IMG/VR virus record: IMGVR_UViG_3300037091_000423
Coordinates: 1 to 62,762 of that record
Length of the DNA: 62,762 nucleotides
Origin: a virus
Reading direction: 5' to 3' (one strand)
Part shown: positions 1-7,453 of the stretch, piece by piece
Layout: every line of letters begins with the position of its first letter
Position numbering within the stretch: the first letter of the stretch is position 1
Made by a program: the position numbers and the translations under genes
Notes under the pieces: generated by a model
What the model was told of the DNA's origin: nothing
The model's input: only the letters and a program-made list of their open reading frames with translations
Databases searched by the model: none

Positions 1-791
1 TTTCTGGAATTGCTCTTCTCAACAAAATTTTCAGTTGGGCGTGGGAATACCACGTCTGGTCCCTGGACGTATCTCTTGTTACCGTCTTCGTCGAGAAGGA
101 TACAATATTCTAGTCGTTCTAGAGTGATGGCATCTCGAACGTATTGACCAACTTCATCAGCAATGACTTCGATACCAGTTGGCGGAATGTAGAATGAAAC
201 TTTGGTGCCTTCGATGATGTGCAATCGGCCCATTGTCAGGTCAGGCATCTTGCCGAGTGCTTCAGCTTTTTCCGCTTCAGTTGGGTCCTTGCCATCCTTA
301 CCCTTGGTCTGGAGCTTCATAGTTGCTTTGCCCCAGTTTTCTCTAGCAGCGTCTTCGTCATAGACTCGAACAATCAGATATTGATTGCTTCGCATGCGAT
401 GGCCGGACAGAGTCACAGCAAATTGACCAGGATACAAAGCGAAAGTTTGTGGTCCTTCAATGTTGATCTTGTTGCCCTGGTCCAATTTGGTGTGGACATT
501 AGAGCCCTGATTGGGATGGATGGGATCGCTTGAGTTGGTGAGGGTAGGATTGTGAAGAACAATGTAAGACCCCTTCTCTGCGAACGGGAAAGTCAAAATT
601 GACTCTTCCAATTTACAAGCAACAAATTTCCTTACCTTGGGGTCGAACTGAACTGGTCGGTCAGTCTGTGACAAGCTAGCTTTTGATGGGCCGACCCAGA
701 CGGTCACGTGCCCTTTTGTTTCATCCAGGATATTGGCATATTCTCCTGGACCGAGAATTAAGTCTCTTTCTCGATCTCTTGATGGTTCCAT
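1..791 (-). CDS. Major vault protein-like repeat protein, N-terminal part (C-terminus outside window)
   Basis: The frame opens at ATG 789-791 after a good ribosome site (AAAGGAGAT) and runs off the left edge after about 263 residues without a stop. Three stretches follow the vault-repeat pattern of MVP: an N-terminal strand pair with GPGEYANILDE then VWVGPS and RPVQFDPK; a second with IVLHNP, then GPQTFALYPGQ; a third with YIPPTGIEV, then LEYCILLDEDG and VVFPRPTE. Order and spacing match the first repeats of eukaryotic MVP (LDQNSNVSRVEVGP, then PLYPGE, then GTYIPR). Known MVP forms the vault shell; a shell or scaffold role here is inference. It is the last gene of a leftward group. An SPFH-like or tail protein with similar beta repeats is the main alternative. 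Confidence 0.68.
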   Translation of the reverse strand, partial: MEPSRDRERDLILGPGEYANILDETKGHVTVWVGPSKASLSQTDRPVQFDPKVRKFVACKLEESILTFPFAEKGSYIVLHNPTLTNSSDPIHPNQGSNVHTKLDQGNKINIEGPQTFALYPGQFAVTLSGHRMRSNQYLIVRVYDEDAARENWGKATMKLQTKGKDGKDPTEAEKAEALGKMPDLTMGRLHIIEGTKVSFYIPPTGIEVIADEVGQYVRDAITLERLEYCILLDEDGNKRYVQGPDVVFPRPTENFVEKSNSR

Positions 792-802
792 ATTATCTCC
801 TT

Positions 803-1120
803 TTATTTGGTATGTTCTTTCAGAAAAAACCATTTGCCTTGGGGTATTTTGACTGGTTGTTTAAGTAAAACTGTATCGCGAAGTTGTTGGAGCATTTTTT
901 GAGCTGTCACTACAGTCGCTTCTTTGCCAATCCATCCTTTATGTTCACCGTTCAAGAGCATAGTAAGTGATGTGTCTTCTTTGCTTGCATCAAGTTCAAC
1001 TACGTCTCTAATTTTTGAACGAGGGAAGAGATTAGAAAATACTGCCTTTGCATCTTCTTCACTTTCGGCAATTATCCAGTGTCCTCTTCGGCTCATATTA
1101 GCAATATCAAAGAGTTTCAT
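803..1120 (-). CDS. Hypothetical protein, 105 aa
   Basis: Not recognised. The longer frame opens at 1135, but the ribosome site AAAAGGGG lies inside that extension, seven bases before ATG 1118-1120, so the shorter start (MKLFDIANMSRRG) is chosen. The protein is soluble, mixed alpha/beta by composition, with a central LTMLLNGEHKGWIGKE stretch. It is co-directional with, and 11 bases upstream of, the MVP-like gene, so it may share its transcript. Confidence 0.7.
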   Translation of the reverse strand: MKLFDIANMSRRGHWIIAESEEDAKAVFSNLFPRSKIRDVVELDASKEDTSLTMLLNGEHKGWIGKEATVVTAQKMLQQLRDTVLLKQPVKIPQGKWFFLKEHTK

Positions 1121-1156
1121 TTGGCCCCTTTTCAAGTTTATATATGCACAGGATTT

Positions 1157-1462
1157 TTAATTTGAATCGGTTCCGTTCTCTAATAAAATTTTGGTGACTT
1201 CTTTCTTCCAGCCTTTGAGAGTATTTAGTTTTTTACCCCAATCACCTTCGAATAATTTTTTCCATCTATGCGAATCGCTTATTTGTGTCCATAAATTGTA
1301 GCGGCCTTTTTTCTTTAAAGCAATGACTAAGCCGTAGTGAAATGCGCGCCATAAATCTTTATATTTTTCGCCCTCAGAGTCATTCCAGTGTTTTTGAGCT
1401 TCATCTATTTCGTCCCATGTAATAAAGATGATATTGCCATGTGCGATTTTTTTCATACTCAT
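1157..1462 (-). CDS. Hypothetical basic protein, 101 aa
   Basis: Not recognised. Lys- and Trp-rich (EVTKILLENG at the C-terminus, which resembles the LIKxIF tail seen in other small proteins here). The start is ATG 1460-1462 or the ATG two codons later. Upstream reads TAAGTTAAATATG, a variant of the AAGATAAW start-site motif. It is divergent from the plus-strand cluster that begins at 1507. Confidence 0.6.
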   Translation of the reverse strand: MSMKKIAHGNIIFITWDEIDEAQKHWNDSEGEKYKDLWRAFHYGLVIALKKKGRYNLWTQISDSHRWKKLFEGDWGKKLNTLKGWKKEVTKILLENGTDSN

Positions 1463-1481
1463 ATTTAACTTATATGCCAGA

Positions 1482-1490
1482 AAGATAACT
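1482..1490 (+). promoter_or_regulatory. AAGATAAW motif ahead of plus-strand gene cluster
   Basis: AAGATAACT on the plus strand, before the only small-gene cluster on that strand. Its orientation follows the genes, which argues for a promoter or initiation signal. Confidence 0.5.
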
Positions 1491-1506
1491 ATATGAGGCG
1501 CAATAA

Positions 1507-1761
1507 ATGGAACTAAACAAACTACTTGAGGCTATAGGTAGAGAATTAAAAGACACGACTACTGCTGCAGAAATAGGTTATTTGCCTAGCGAAGGGATGG
1601 AAAGAAAAGATAATAAATTGACCTATACTTCTCATAATGGAAGAATAAAAATTAAGCAGCTAGATAAAGACCAGTGGGAAGTTGAGTTTGACGGTAAAGT
1701 CCAAAAAGGTAGTTTTAAAACTATAATGGAAAGAGTAGTAGAAGTTTCTAAGAGCGTATAA
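1507..1761 (+). CDS. Hypothetical protein, 84 aa
   Basis: Not recognised. First gene of a four-gene plus-strand cluster. ATG 1507 follows the AAGATAAC motif by 16 bases; no strong ribosome site is seen. Residues about 30-80 alternate as beta strands (WEVEFDGKVQKGSFKT), like a DUF with a small beta sheet. Its stop overlaps the next start (TAATG). Confidence 0.65.
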   Translation: MELNKLLEAIGRELKDTTTAAEIGYLPSEGMERKDNKLTYTSHNGRIKIKQLDKDQWEVEFDGKVQKGSFKTIMERVVEVSKSV

Positions 1762-2111
1762 TGAAGGTCCAAAAAGCAACTCACAAGGATATATCTTTAG
1801 GCGGATATGTTGGTAAGGTCATGACCGACTATGATGAGCTGTATGAATTATTTGGCGAACCAGAGGGTCCTAGCGGAGACAATAAAGTTCAAGCTGAATG
1901 GATCATTAAATTCAATAATATTGCAGCTCGCATTTACGACTATAAGAATTATGGGAAAGATCCCGAAGAAAATATTCTGTGGCATATAGGTGGCCCTAAT
2001 GGTAAAAATTCTTATACTCTGGTGATGGCTGCTATAAAAGGACGTAGGGCTATTAATCTCATATTCGCACACAAATTTTTTGATGGCCTTGACTCTCGGT
2101 TTAAGCTATGA
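1761..2111 (+). CDS. Hypothetical protein, 116 aa
   Basis: Starts inside the previous stop (TAATG), so translation is probably coupled. Contains DELYELFGEPEGPSGDNK, AEWIIKFNNIAARIYDYKNYG and WHIGG, a pattern I associate with a small phage family of unknown function that follows this order (YDxLxxxFGxPxxxDxxKxxxxWxxxF). No catalytic motif is visible. Overlaps the next gene by four bases. Confidence 0.7.
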   Translation: MKVQKATHKDISLGGYVGKVMTDYDELYELFGEPEGPSGDNKVQAEWIIKFNNIAARIYDYKNYGKDPEENILWHIGGPNGKNSYTLVMAAIKGRRAINLIFAHKFFDGLDSRFKL

Positions 2112-2413
2112 GACTTGATGACTCCTTAAAACAATACATAGGCAAGTGCATAAAGTTTGACCTGCAAAGAATGCATAAAGAAAGGGCTCCTAAAACTCTA
2201 CCGAGCATACTAGCCAAGTATTATTATATAACTGGTATAAAACAAGCAGATCAAAAAATGGTAACTTTTAGCGGTGTAAGATTTGCCGAAAATCTAACTA
2301 GTGAAGATGAATACGCCGACTCAATGATTATGTATAGAGATTATCAGTTTAATGAGCTACACGAAATGAGGCCACAAGACTATGTCAGAGTTATTACATT
2401 AATATTTAAATGA
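2108..2413 (+). CDS. Hypothetical protein with LIFK tail, 101 aa
   Basis: Not recognised. ATGA overlap with the gene before and after, so part of the coupled plus-strand cluster. It ends in RVITLIFK, the recurrent C-terminal tail of small proteins in this window. Central part is rich in aromatic residues. Confidence 0.65.
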   Translation: MRLDDSLKQYIGKCIKFDLQRMHKERAPKTLPSILAKYYYITGIKQADQKMVTFSGVRFAENLTSEDEYADSMIMYRDYQFNELHEMRPQDYVRVITLIFK

Positions 2414-2808
2414 TACACAAAACTGGTAAAAGCAAAATCCTATATTCCTCATATGTAGAAAAAGGTGATCATTTCTTTTTAGGCACTTTAGAGTTTGACA
2501 AACAAACTGACGAAAATAAGGATCTAATTAAAAAAGCTTTAAAAGATAGAACACAAGAAATAATTGCGAAACAGAAATCTACAGATACTTATGTCAGACA
2601 CATTATAATAGCGACAGAAGCTAAATCAGCCCGAGAGGGCGATAATATATATTTGAATTATGACTTTAAAGATGATGAGTGGTGGTTATTTCCTAGACAT
2701 ATTTTTGCAACTAAAAAACAAGCCTTAGCTCATCTTATGGAAGATAAGGGCGAATTATTCAATATTCTTTTTTCAAAAGAAAAACATTGGAAAATTCTCA
2801 AGCAGTAA
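2410..2808 (+). CDS. Hypothetical protein, 132 aa
   Basis: Not recognised. Last gene of the plus-strand cluster; start overlaps the preceding stop (ATGA). Mixed alpha/beta with a Trp-rich DDEWWLFPRH segment. Its 3' end overlaps the convergent gene at 2798-3229 by 11 bases. Confidence 0.65.
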   Translation: MIHKTGKSKILYSSYVEKGDHFFLGTLEFDKQTDENKDLIKKALKDRTQEIIAKQKSTDTYVRHIIIATEAKSAREGDNIYLNYDFKDDEWWLFPRHIFATKKQALAHLMEDKGELFNILFSKEKHWKILKQ

Positions 2809-3229
2809 GCCAATCAAAAAACTCATCTTCAGTTTCAGTTATATATAAAGGCTTGCCGAGATAGCTCTCTAATAATGTAATTTTCTTAGGATCAGGTAGT
2901 CTTTGTTGAGGTTGATAATTGACTATTTCTTGCATAGCTTCCCACAAAGTCGGATAGAATTGCGCATCTTCTTTTTCTAACACCCAACAGAAGTAAGAGC
3001 CATTGCCCTCTGTAATATGATCATCGTCGTCTTGTGCATATCCAGATTGTTTATAAAGTCTCTTGAAAACTCCCTTGGGCATTTTACCAATGTATATTAC
3101 ACCGTCTGTATCTTCAACTATTATTACGTAGGACTTAAACCCTTTTGGATCGTTTTTAGTCCATTTGTATTTTTCAGCTGGTATTTTTTCGGGTGTTTCT
3201 TCGTTTAGAACATCATATATATTTGTCAT
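2798..3229 (-). CDS. Hypothetical protein, 143 aa
   Basis: Not recognised. Start ATG 3227-3229 overlaps the upstream stop (ATGA), so it is translationally coupled to 3226-3558. A beta-rich segment (YVIIVEDTDGVIYIGKMPKG) is followed by a helical C-terminus with Pro-Gln (YQPQQRLPDPKK). Ends against the plus-strand cluster. Confidence 0.65.
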   Translation of the reverse strand: MTNIYDVLNEETPEKIPAEKYKWTKNDPKGFKSYVIIVEDTDGVIYIGKMPKGVFKRLYKQSGYAQDDDDHITEGNGSYFCWVLEKEDAQFYPTLWEAMQEIVNYQPQQRLPDPKKITLLESYLGKPLYITETEDEFFDWLTA

Positions 3230-3558
3230 ACTGCAACCTCATCTTCTCCAAATAATGTTTTAATCATAGCTCTATTGACTTTGTTTTGAGGAGCGTGCAT
3301 ATATGGATGCCATCCATTTTTGGGGTTCAATACAGTTACATTTTCTAAAAAAGCATCTGTTTTAGTTTTAGGCATAAAACTCAGAAGAGGTGGATCTTCA
3401 CTTCCAATAAAAGTAAACATGCCTATGTCTTTTTCCATTTTCACTAAGAACATGACGGAATAAAGTTGTTCTTCGCTACCCATCGATTCTGAAATGTCTT
3501 CAGCAATCCATTTATTGAGTAAGTTCTTCTTTTGTAAATCACGAAAGAATATTGCCAT
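3226..3558 (-). CDS. Hypothetical protein, 110 aa
   Basis: Not recognised. ATG 3556-3558 has no ribosome site; an AAGATAAAT motif ends two bases upstream. Beta-rich centre (YSVMFLVKMEKDIGMFTFIG). Overlaps the next gene by four bases. Confidence 0.65.
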   Translation of the reverse strand: MAIFFRDLQKKNLLNKWIAEDISESMGSEEQLYSVMFLVKMEKDIGMFTFIGSEDPPLLSFMPKTKTDAFLENVTVLNPKNGWHPYMHAPQNKVNRAMIKTLFGEDEVAV

Positions 3559-3560
3559 AT

Positions 3561-3569
3561 ATTTATCTT
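3561..3569 (-). promoter_or_regulatory. AAGATAAAT start-site motif
   Basis: Reads AAGATAAAT on the minus strand two bases before the start codon of 3226-3558. Confidence 0.5.
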
Positions 3570-3578
3570 GAAGATTTA

Positions 3579-3845
3579 CTATAACTCATATTTGGCCTTG
3601 AATGTAAATCTTATAAGCTGACGAAGATTTATTATTGTAGCTTCTTCAAGATCGGGCAATTGAGAGAGTTCGCCATAGTTATAAACTGCCAACTCGCGAT
3701 CAGTTGCGAGACCATCAGACCAAGCAAATATTTTCCAAGGCTTGAATTTGTCTTTGGTCTTAGGATCTCGGATCACCCAATCTATTGAGGTATAGGTTTT
3801 TCCTTTTTGAAACTTTTCTACGCTAGCTCTATAAAATGCTCTCAT
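3579..3845 (-). CDS. Small SH3-like protein, 88 aa
   Basis: The frame is open from 3863, but ATG 3843-3845 overlaps the upstream TAA (TAATG) and has GGAG about ten bases before it, so this start is chosen (MRAFYRASVEKFQKGKTYT). FxKGKTYxS followed by beta strands is the recurrent short SH3-like pattern of this window, and the end LIRFTFKAKYEL is the recurrent tail. Function unknown. Confidence 0.68.
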   Translation of the reverse strand: MRAFYRASVEKFQKGKTYTSIDWVIRDPKTKDKFKPWKIFAWSDGLATDRELAVYNYGELSQLPDLEEATIINLRQLIRFTFKAKYEL

Positions 3846-4117
3846 TATTCTAATAACTCCCAATCTGTAAAGATAAACTTTAAAGCAGAATGAACTTCTT
3901 TTTGGTTGGGCTTGTAATTAATTAATTCATCAGTTTTGAAAAGTATTGTAAACTCATCACTAACGGCTGTTGGCTCATCACTAATGGCGGACCTATAATC
4001 AAAGCCAATATAAACTATAATCATAGAAGAAAAATCATCTTGATCTTCTACCCTGATAATTAGACCTTTGCGCTCCCACGTTTTGGTATTAAACCAACGA
4101 CCTGTTTCTATTTTCAT
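3845..4117 (-). CDS. Small SH3-like protein, 90 aa
   Basis: ATG 4115-4117 overlaps the upstream TGA (ATGA). Begins MKIETGRWFNTKTWERKGLI, again a [K/E]xGxxF opening followed by strands (MIIVYIGFDY), and ends ALKFIFTDWELLE, close to the shared tail. Function unknown. Confidence 0.68.
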   Translation of the reverse strand: MKIETGRWFNTKTWERKGLIIRVEDQDDFSSMIIVYIGFDYRSAISDEPTAVSDEFTILFKTDELINYKPNQKEVHSALKFIFTDWELLE

Positions 4118-4380
4118 TTCCAAACTCTTCTCATCAACTCACGTTTTGCTTTTTCCATAGTCTTGAATGTATCACCCACGCCTATTATAAATGGATGTTC
4201 GTTGCGTAATCTTGAATTGTTGCTTCCTACTATTGGGTTGATTTCATCAACGTAAAAAAGATCAATATTACCGCTTTCTGGATCATCTCTGCCAATTACG
4301 TAGTAAATTTGCCAGTGCTTTTTCCCAAGGTAAATATAAAAGACGAACTTCTGTTTTTGTTCAGTTACAGGATGCTTCAT
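4114..4380 (-). CDS. Hypothetical protein, 88 aa
   Basis: Not recognised. ATG 4378-4380 is preferred over the frame's first ATG (4404) because AAGATAATT lies four bases upstream, as for many genes here, and it avoids overlap with the upstream gene. Beta-rich N-terminus (KFVFYIYLGKKHWQIYYVIG), helical Arg-rich C-terminus (KAKRELMRRVWK). Confidence 0.65.
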   Translation of the reverse strand: MKHPVTEQKQKFVFYIYLGKKHWQIYYVIGRDDPESGNIDLFYVDEINPIVGSNNSRLRNEHPFIIGVGDTFKTMEKAKRELMRRVWK

Positions 4381-4383
4381 TTG

Positions 4384-4392
4384 AATTATCTT
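4384..4392 (-). promoter_or_regulatory. AAGATAATT start-site motif
   Basis: AAGATAATT on the minus strand, three bases before ATG of 4114-4380. Confidence 0.5.
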
Positions 4393-4393
4393 A

Positions 4394-4960
4394 CTAATAA
4401 TCAATGCCTGGTTGTGGTTCTATACCTTTTCGCCAAGCGTGTTTTATTTCATTTACTTCGCTGACAGTATCGGCTAATTCAATAATTTGAGAATGAGCAT
4501 CTCGTCCTGTAAGAATTAAGTGAGTATCAATGGGCTTAGACTTGATAACGTTTATGACTTGCTCAAGATCTACTAGTTTCAATTTTAAAGCATTGTTTAT
4601 TTCATCAAGAATTACTACATCAAAAGCATTTAACTTTTCATGCACTAAATCAATAGCGTCTTGAGCATTGGCTCTATGTTCTTTCCATGAATAAGGATTA
4701 CCTTGTATGCCACAAAATCCTTTGCCTGTAGTATGTAATTCAACATTGGGTAAAAGCTTTAGGCTGTCCCATTCACCGGCATGAATATCGCCTTTCATGA
4801 ATTGAATCATACAGACACTTAAGCCATAACCTACTGATCTAAGAACAATCCCTAGTGCAGCTGTAGTTTTACCTTTGCCGTTTCCAGTTATGACTACGAT
4901 TAGTCCCTTTTTCGATTTGGGGCTTAAGTAATCTATTTTGGTTGGTGGGGTTCCTCTCAT
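4394..4960 (-). CDS. Cob(I)alamin adenosyltransferase-type P-loop protein (CobO/BtuR/CobA family)
   Basis: A 188-residue protein of typical length for the family. Walker A GNGKGKTT is at residues 26-33, followed by AALGIVLRSVGYG, VCMIQFMKG, LHTTGKGF and the acidic VVILDEINNAL motif. The family transfers adenosine from ATP to cobalamin to make adenosylcobalamin; in a phage it could feed B12-dependent host enzymes such as a class II ribonucleotide reductase (inference). Start ATG 4958-4960 has AAGGAT seven bases upstream. Family assignment is strong; actual substrate is not shown. Confidence 0.88.
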   Translation of the reverse strand: MRGTPPTKIDYLSPKSKKGLIVVITGNGKGKTTAALGIVLRSVGYGLSVCMIQFMKGDIHAGEWDSLKLLPNVELHTTGKGFCGIQGNPYSWKEHRANAQDAIDLVHEKLNAFDVVILDEINNALKLKLVDLEQVINVIKSKPIDTHLILTGRDAHSQIIELADTVSEVNEIKHAWRKGIEPQPGIDY

Positions 4961-5031
4961 GTATAATCCTTGAAAACTAGCTTCACTAATTTTCTGATTT
5001 GTTTTACGCTCGCGGGAAGAGGTTTATCCAA
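4957..5031 (-). CDS. Possible small peptide ending in LVKLVFKDYT
   Basis: An open frame directly ahead of the CobO-type gene, overlapping its start by ATGA. It ends VKQIRKLVKLVFKDYT, the tail motif of other small proteins here. No ATG exists; TTG 5029-5031 follows an AAGATAATT motif (5044-5052), while GTG 5062-5064 would give 35 residues. Possibly a truncated family member cut by the terminator upstream. Confidence 0.3.
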   Translation of the reverse strand: MDKPLPASVKQIRKLVKLVFKDYT

Positions 5032-5064
5032 ATATACAATTATAATTATCTTGTCGCTACACAC

Positions 5065-5095
5065 AAAACAAGGGACCTCTTGCGAAGTCCCTTGT
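5065..5095 (-). terminator. Rho-independent terminator (minus strand)
   Basis: Nine-base inverted repeat (ACAAGGGAC / GTCCCTTGT) with a short loop, followed on the minus strand by TTTT. It ends the transcript from the 5.1-6.0 kb genes before the CobO-type group. Confidence 0.7.
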
Positions 5096-5127
5096 AAAAA
5101 AGAAGTGGATTAGCATTTACCACTAAG

Positions 5128-5412
5128 CTAACGGAACAGATTCGGATTGTTCAACCACGCCCCTTCAGGACCGCGAATCCCAAAGGTTGAATAGCGGGTG
5201 GATTGTTTACCACCGAGTTTCGCAGCGAATAGCCATGTATTATGTTTCGGGGACTTCTGCGAAACTACCGCTCCAGCTGTTGGTCTTTCGACCATGCCCC
5301 AGAAGTTGTACGACTTCCAACTGGCCTTTGTGTCTTATCCTCGTCTGCCCTGCTACTACCCAAGACTCTTCGTCCCAGATATGCCTTACGCCATCGAGCG
5401 TATTTGGGCCAT
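5128..5412 (-). pseudogene. Broken or frameshifted small gene, about 94 aa
   Basis: No single frame is open, but protein-like segments join up. From ATG 5410-5412 the frame reads MAQIRSM then stops; a neighbouring frame carries DGVRHIWDEESWVVAGQTRI (about 5330-5395); the first frame then resumes with SWKSYNFWGMVERPTAG and runs to TAG 5128-5130 (ending GAWLNNPNLFR). Two compensating indels would restore one protein, and the total length is divisible by three. Product not recognised. Either a decayed gene or sequence errors. Confidence 0.4.
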
Positions 5413-5428
5413 CTCTTTTCTTGTATAA

Positions 5429-5713
5429 TCATGTATGCGAACTTTTAGAAAAAATTAGAATTTTGAAATAATTTTTAAAATTGTCTCCCCAGAATTCTTT
5501 GCCCATTTGCAACAACCAAATACGAACGCCATAATAACGATAATCCCAACCGGCTTGAGTACCTGTACCCAAATATTTTCGTATGATAAAATGGTCCTTC
5601 ATAAATCTAAGTAGGCCCTCATCTTTTGGCTCAGTAGTATCTAAATCTATGTAGCCATAATTTTCAAACGCGTCTTTTATAACTTGATGCATTTCTTGAT
5701 TGGAGATTTTCAT
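5429..5713 (-). CDS. Hypothetical protein, 94 aa
   Basis: Not recognised. Start overlaps the upstream stop (ATGA). Rich in aromatic residues (WDYRYYGVRIWLLQMGKEFWG) with C-terminal YFKILIFSK similar to the recurrent LIxxIF tail. Its stop TGA overlaps an ATG at the broken gene that follows. Confidence 0.62.
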   Translation of the reverse strand: MKISNQEMHQVIKDAFENYGYIDLDTTEPKDEGLLRFMKDHFIIRKYLGTGTQAGWDYRYYGVRIWLLQMGKEFWGDNFKNYFKILIFSKSSHT

Positions 5714-6036
5714 TCTGTTGGAACTGGACCTGTTTTCTTTTGATGTTTTTTTAGTATATCAGGTTTTGTAGCTATTTCAATACATTTTTGAACTATAGAC
5801 AAGAAGTTCCCAACGTCTTTCTGGCCGTCTGCGTATGTGATAGCCCATTTGTCAGGGCCTTCTTCTTCTACTTTGAAGCCATGCTGCTTAGCAAATTCAT
5901 CGCTATTTATATTGGCTAGAAGCTGTTTCTGCTTGCTTCTCCAATCATTGGGGTTGGGTTTTTTATACTCGGGCTTTATTATAGGCGGGAGGTCTTCTTG
6001 CAACATTCTTAGAACTTTGTTTAAATCTTCTGCCAT
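5710..6036 (-). CDS. Hypothetical protein, 108 aa
   Basis: Not recognised. A model case for the window's start signals: AAGATAAAT (6057-6065), then AGGAG, then ATG 6034-6036. Helical and charged; WAITYADGQKDVGNFLSIVQKC in the middle resembles the plus-strand gene at 1507 (WEVEFDGKVQKGSFKTIMERV), suggesting distant paralogy. Confidence 0.68.
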   Translation of the reverse strand: MAEDLNKVLRMLQEDLPPIIKPEYKKPNPNDWRSKQKQLLANINSDEFAKQHGFKVEEEGPDKWAITYADGQKDVGNFLSIVQKCIEIATKPDILKKHQKKTGPVPTE

Positions 6037-6056
6037 TTTGATACGACTCCTGTAGT

Positions 6057-6065
6057 ATTTATCTT
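6057..6065 (-). promoter_or_regulatory. AAGATAAAT motif followed by ribosome site
   Basis: AAGATAAAT lies upstream of a separate AGGAG and ATG 6036. Because a normal ribosome site follows, the motif is more likely a promoter element than a ribosome site. Confidence 0.55.
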
Positions 6066-6070
6066 ATGTC

Positions 6071-6928
6071 TTATTTTACTACAGTTTCTTCTACAAACTG
6101 GACTTTCATGTTATTGACGTCTTTTAGCTTTGCCCAAAATCGGAGAGATTTTGTCGAAATGTATTCCTTGCCGTCTCTAAGAATTTTGACTTTTTTGTCG
6201 GCATAGAAAGTCAATGACGAAAAGCCAGAAGCACCCTTTCTGATATAGATACGATCGACTGATAGGATTGTTCCCTTTGGGAAAACGAGCTCCGTGTGCT
6301 TGCTAGTGTTGGCGCCATAAAGCTCATCCCAATTTCGCTTCTTCTTCACAATCTCTGTCAATTCCAAAACGCTAGAGTTGCGATACTCATTGTGAAGCTC
6401 CATGTGCCAGTCTTCGGCAAGGATCATCTTCGTTCCGATTTCTGGAATCATAACCGGCATTACTGTTGAGAGTTGGGTCTGATTCGTCACGACGTTCTTA
6501 CTCAAAATATCGCGTTCTTTTTTACGCTTGGCTGCATCTTTTGTGTTTTGGTCGAAACGTAGTACATTTTCTTTGGTGCGTTCGAAACGATCTTGAAATG
6601 CTTTATAGAGATTTTCTTGGATATAGACTCGGTCAAGGATTGGAGCCATCCGCTTGTCGACGGCAGCATCAATATGGTGAAACAGATTCCACCATACTTC
6701 GTTGCTATTCTGCCACAAATATTGGTCAGTTGGCGGCTGGATGTTTGAAGTGAAAGCGATTGTTGCCGATTTTGAGGCCCTGAACTTGTTTACTCTGTCA
6801 TAGAGTTCTCGATAGTTCGAATGATTCCAAACGCTTCTTGACTCAAAGCTTTTTACTTCTTCGGCAGAAATGGTAATAGCGTCTGGCTTGACAGATACAC
6901 TTTGACCGTTCAAATTATAGAACATCAT
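6071..6928 (-). CDS. Hypothetical protein, 285 aa
   Basis: Not recognised. ATG 6926-6928 has AAGGAAA upstream. Middle part is strongly helical and charged (DQNTKDAAKRKKERD), C-terminus is beta-rich (FSSLTFYADKKVKILRDG). One of the longer proteins in the left part and close to the MVP-like and TROVE genes, so a virion or RNP component is possible but unsupported. Confidence 0.7.
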   Translation of the reverse strand: MMFYNLNGQSVSVKPDAITISAEEVKSFESRSVWNHSNYRELYDRVNKFRASKSATIAFTSNIQPPTDQYLWQNSNEVWWNLFHHIDAAVDKRMAPILDRVYIQENLYKAFQDRFERTKENVLRFDQNTKDAAKRKKERDILSKNVVTNQTQLSTVMPVMIPEIGTKMILAEDWHMELHNEYRNSSVLELTEIVKKKRNWDELYGANTSKHTELVFPKGTILSVDRIYIRKGASGFSSLTFYADKKVKILRDGKEYISTKSLRFWAKLKDVNNMKVQFVEETVVK

Positions 6929-6940
6929 GTGATTATTTCC

Positions 6941-7102
6941 TTAATCGATAAAGATCTTGTTTTGCTTATCAACGACTAGAACGGTCTTGCATTTGTGGCA
7001 ACGGTATTTGCCGCTGGGCTCTATAGGTCCCAGCCTATTATCGCAAATGGGACAATACTTGAGAGGAGTAATCAACTTGGGTATGACAGCATTGTTATTC
7101 AT
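6941..7102 (-). CDS. Zinc-ribbon protein, 53 aa
   Basis: Small gene with AGGAG five bases before ATG. CPIC (about residues 18-21) and CHKC (about 35-38) form a four-Cys zinc ribbon. Ends 13 bases before the 285-residue gene, whose ribosome site starts at its stop. Nucleic-acid or protein binding is likely, partner unknown. Confidence 0.72.
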   Translation of the reverse strand: MNNNAVIPKLITPLKYCPICDNRLGPIEPSGKYRCHKCKTVLVVDKQNKIFID

Positions 7103-7144
7103 AGACTCCTCTTTTAATGCCCTAAATATAAGACGGGCTCGAAA

Positions 7145-7240
7145 CTAAAATTGTTCATGCCTCCCCCACGCCTCTTTTCTTGTAGAGTCACAAGTCCTAT
7201 CTTTTAGAAGTCGTTTAATGTCTTCTTTATTAGTCATCAT
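7145..7240 (-). CDS. Decayed member of the LLK-CxxC family, 31 aa
   Basis: Begins MMTNKEDIKRLLKDRTC, a perfect match to the N-terminal signature of the Cys family, but the second Cys of CxxC is missing (CDST) and the protein ends 14 residues later. Overlaps the upstream stop. Read as a truncated paralogue. Confidence 0.5.
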   Translation of the reverse strand: MMTNKEDIKRLLKDRTCDSTRKEAWGRHEQF

Positions 7241-7442
7241 TTAAAATAAAGTATTGATCACCACCCGGATACCAGGATCGCGTCTTTATGTTGTGATCCG
7301 GTTCGCAAGCGTTAGTGCATCTCCAACACTTACCATCTTCGCGTATCTCACTAGACTTAAACCATTCGTTACAAACCGAACATTGAATTTCATCATGGAG
7401 TAAATGTTTAGTTCGACGTTTTTTGCGTTCTAGTTGCGACAT
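7230..7442 (-). CDS. Small zinc-binding protein of the LLK-CxxC type, 70 aa
   Basis: RTKHLLHDEIQCSVC opens the protein; further Cys at CWRC and NAC. Related to the Cys family but with a second CxxC rather than a lone CxxW. Start ATG 7440-7442, no clear ribosome site. Role unknown. Confidence 0.62.
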   Translation of the reverse strand: MSQLERKKRRTKHLLHDEIQCSVCNEWFKSSEIREDGKCWRCTNACEPDHNIKTRSWYPGGDQYFILNDD

Positions 7443-7453
7443 TTTTGAAAAAG

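Noticed and set aside
5110-5160. D-arm-like TAGCTTAGTGGTAAATGCTA near 5.1 kb
   Set aside because: No T-arm, acceptor partner or Y motif nearby.
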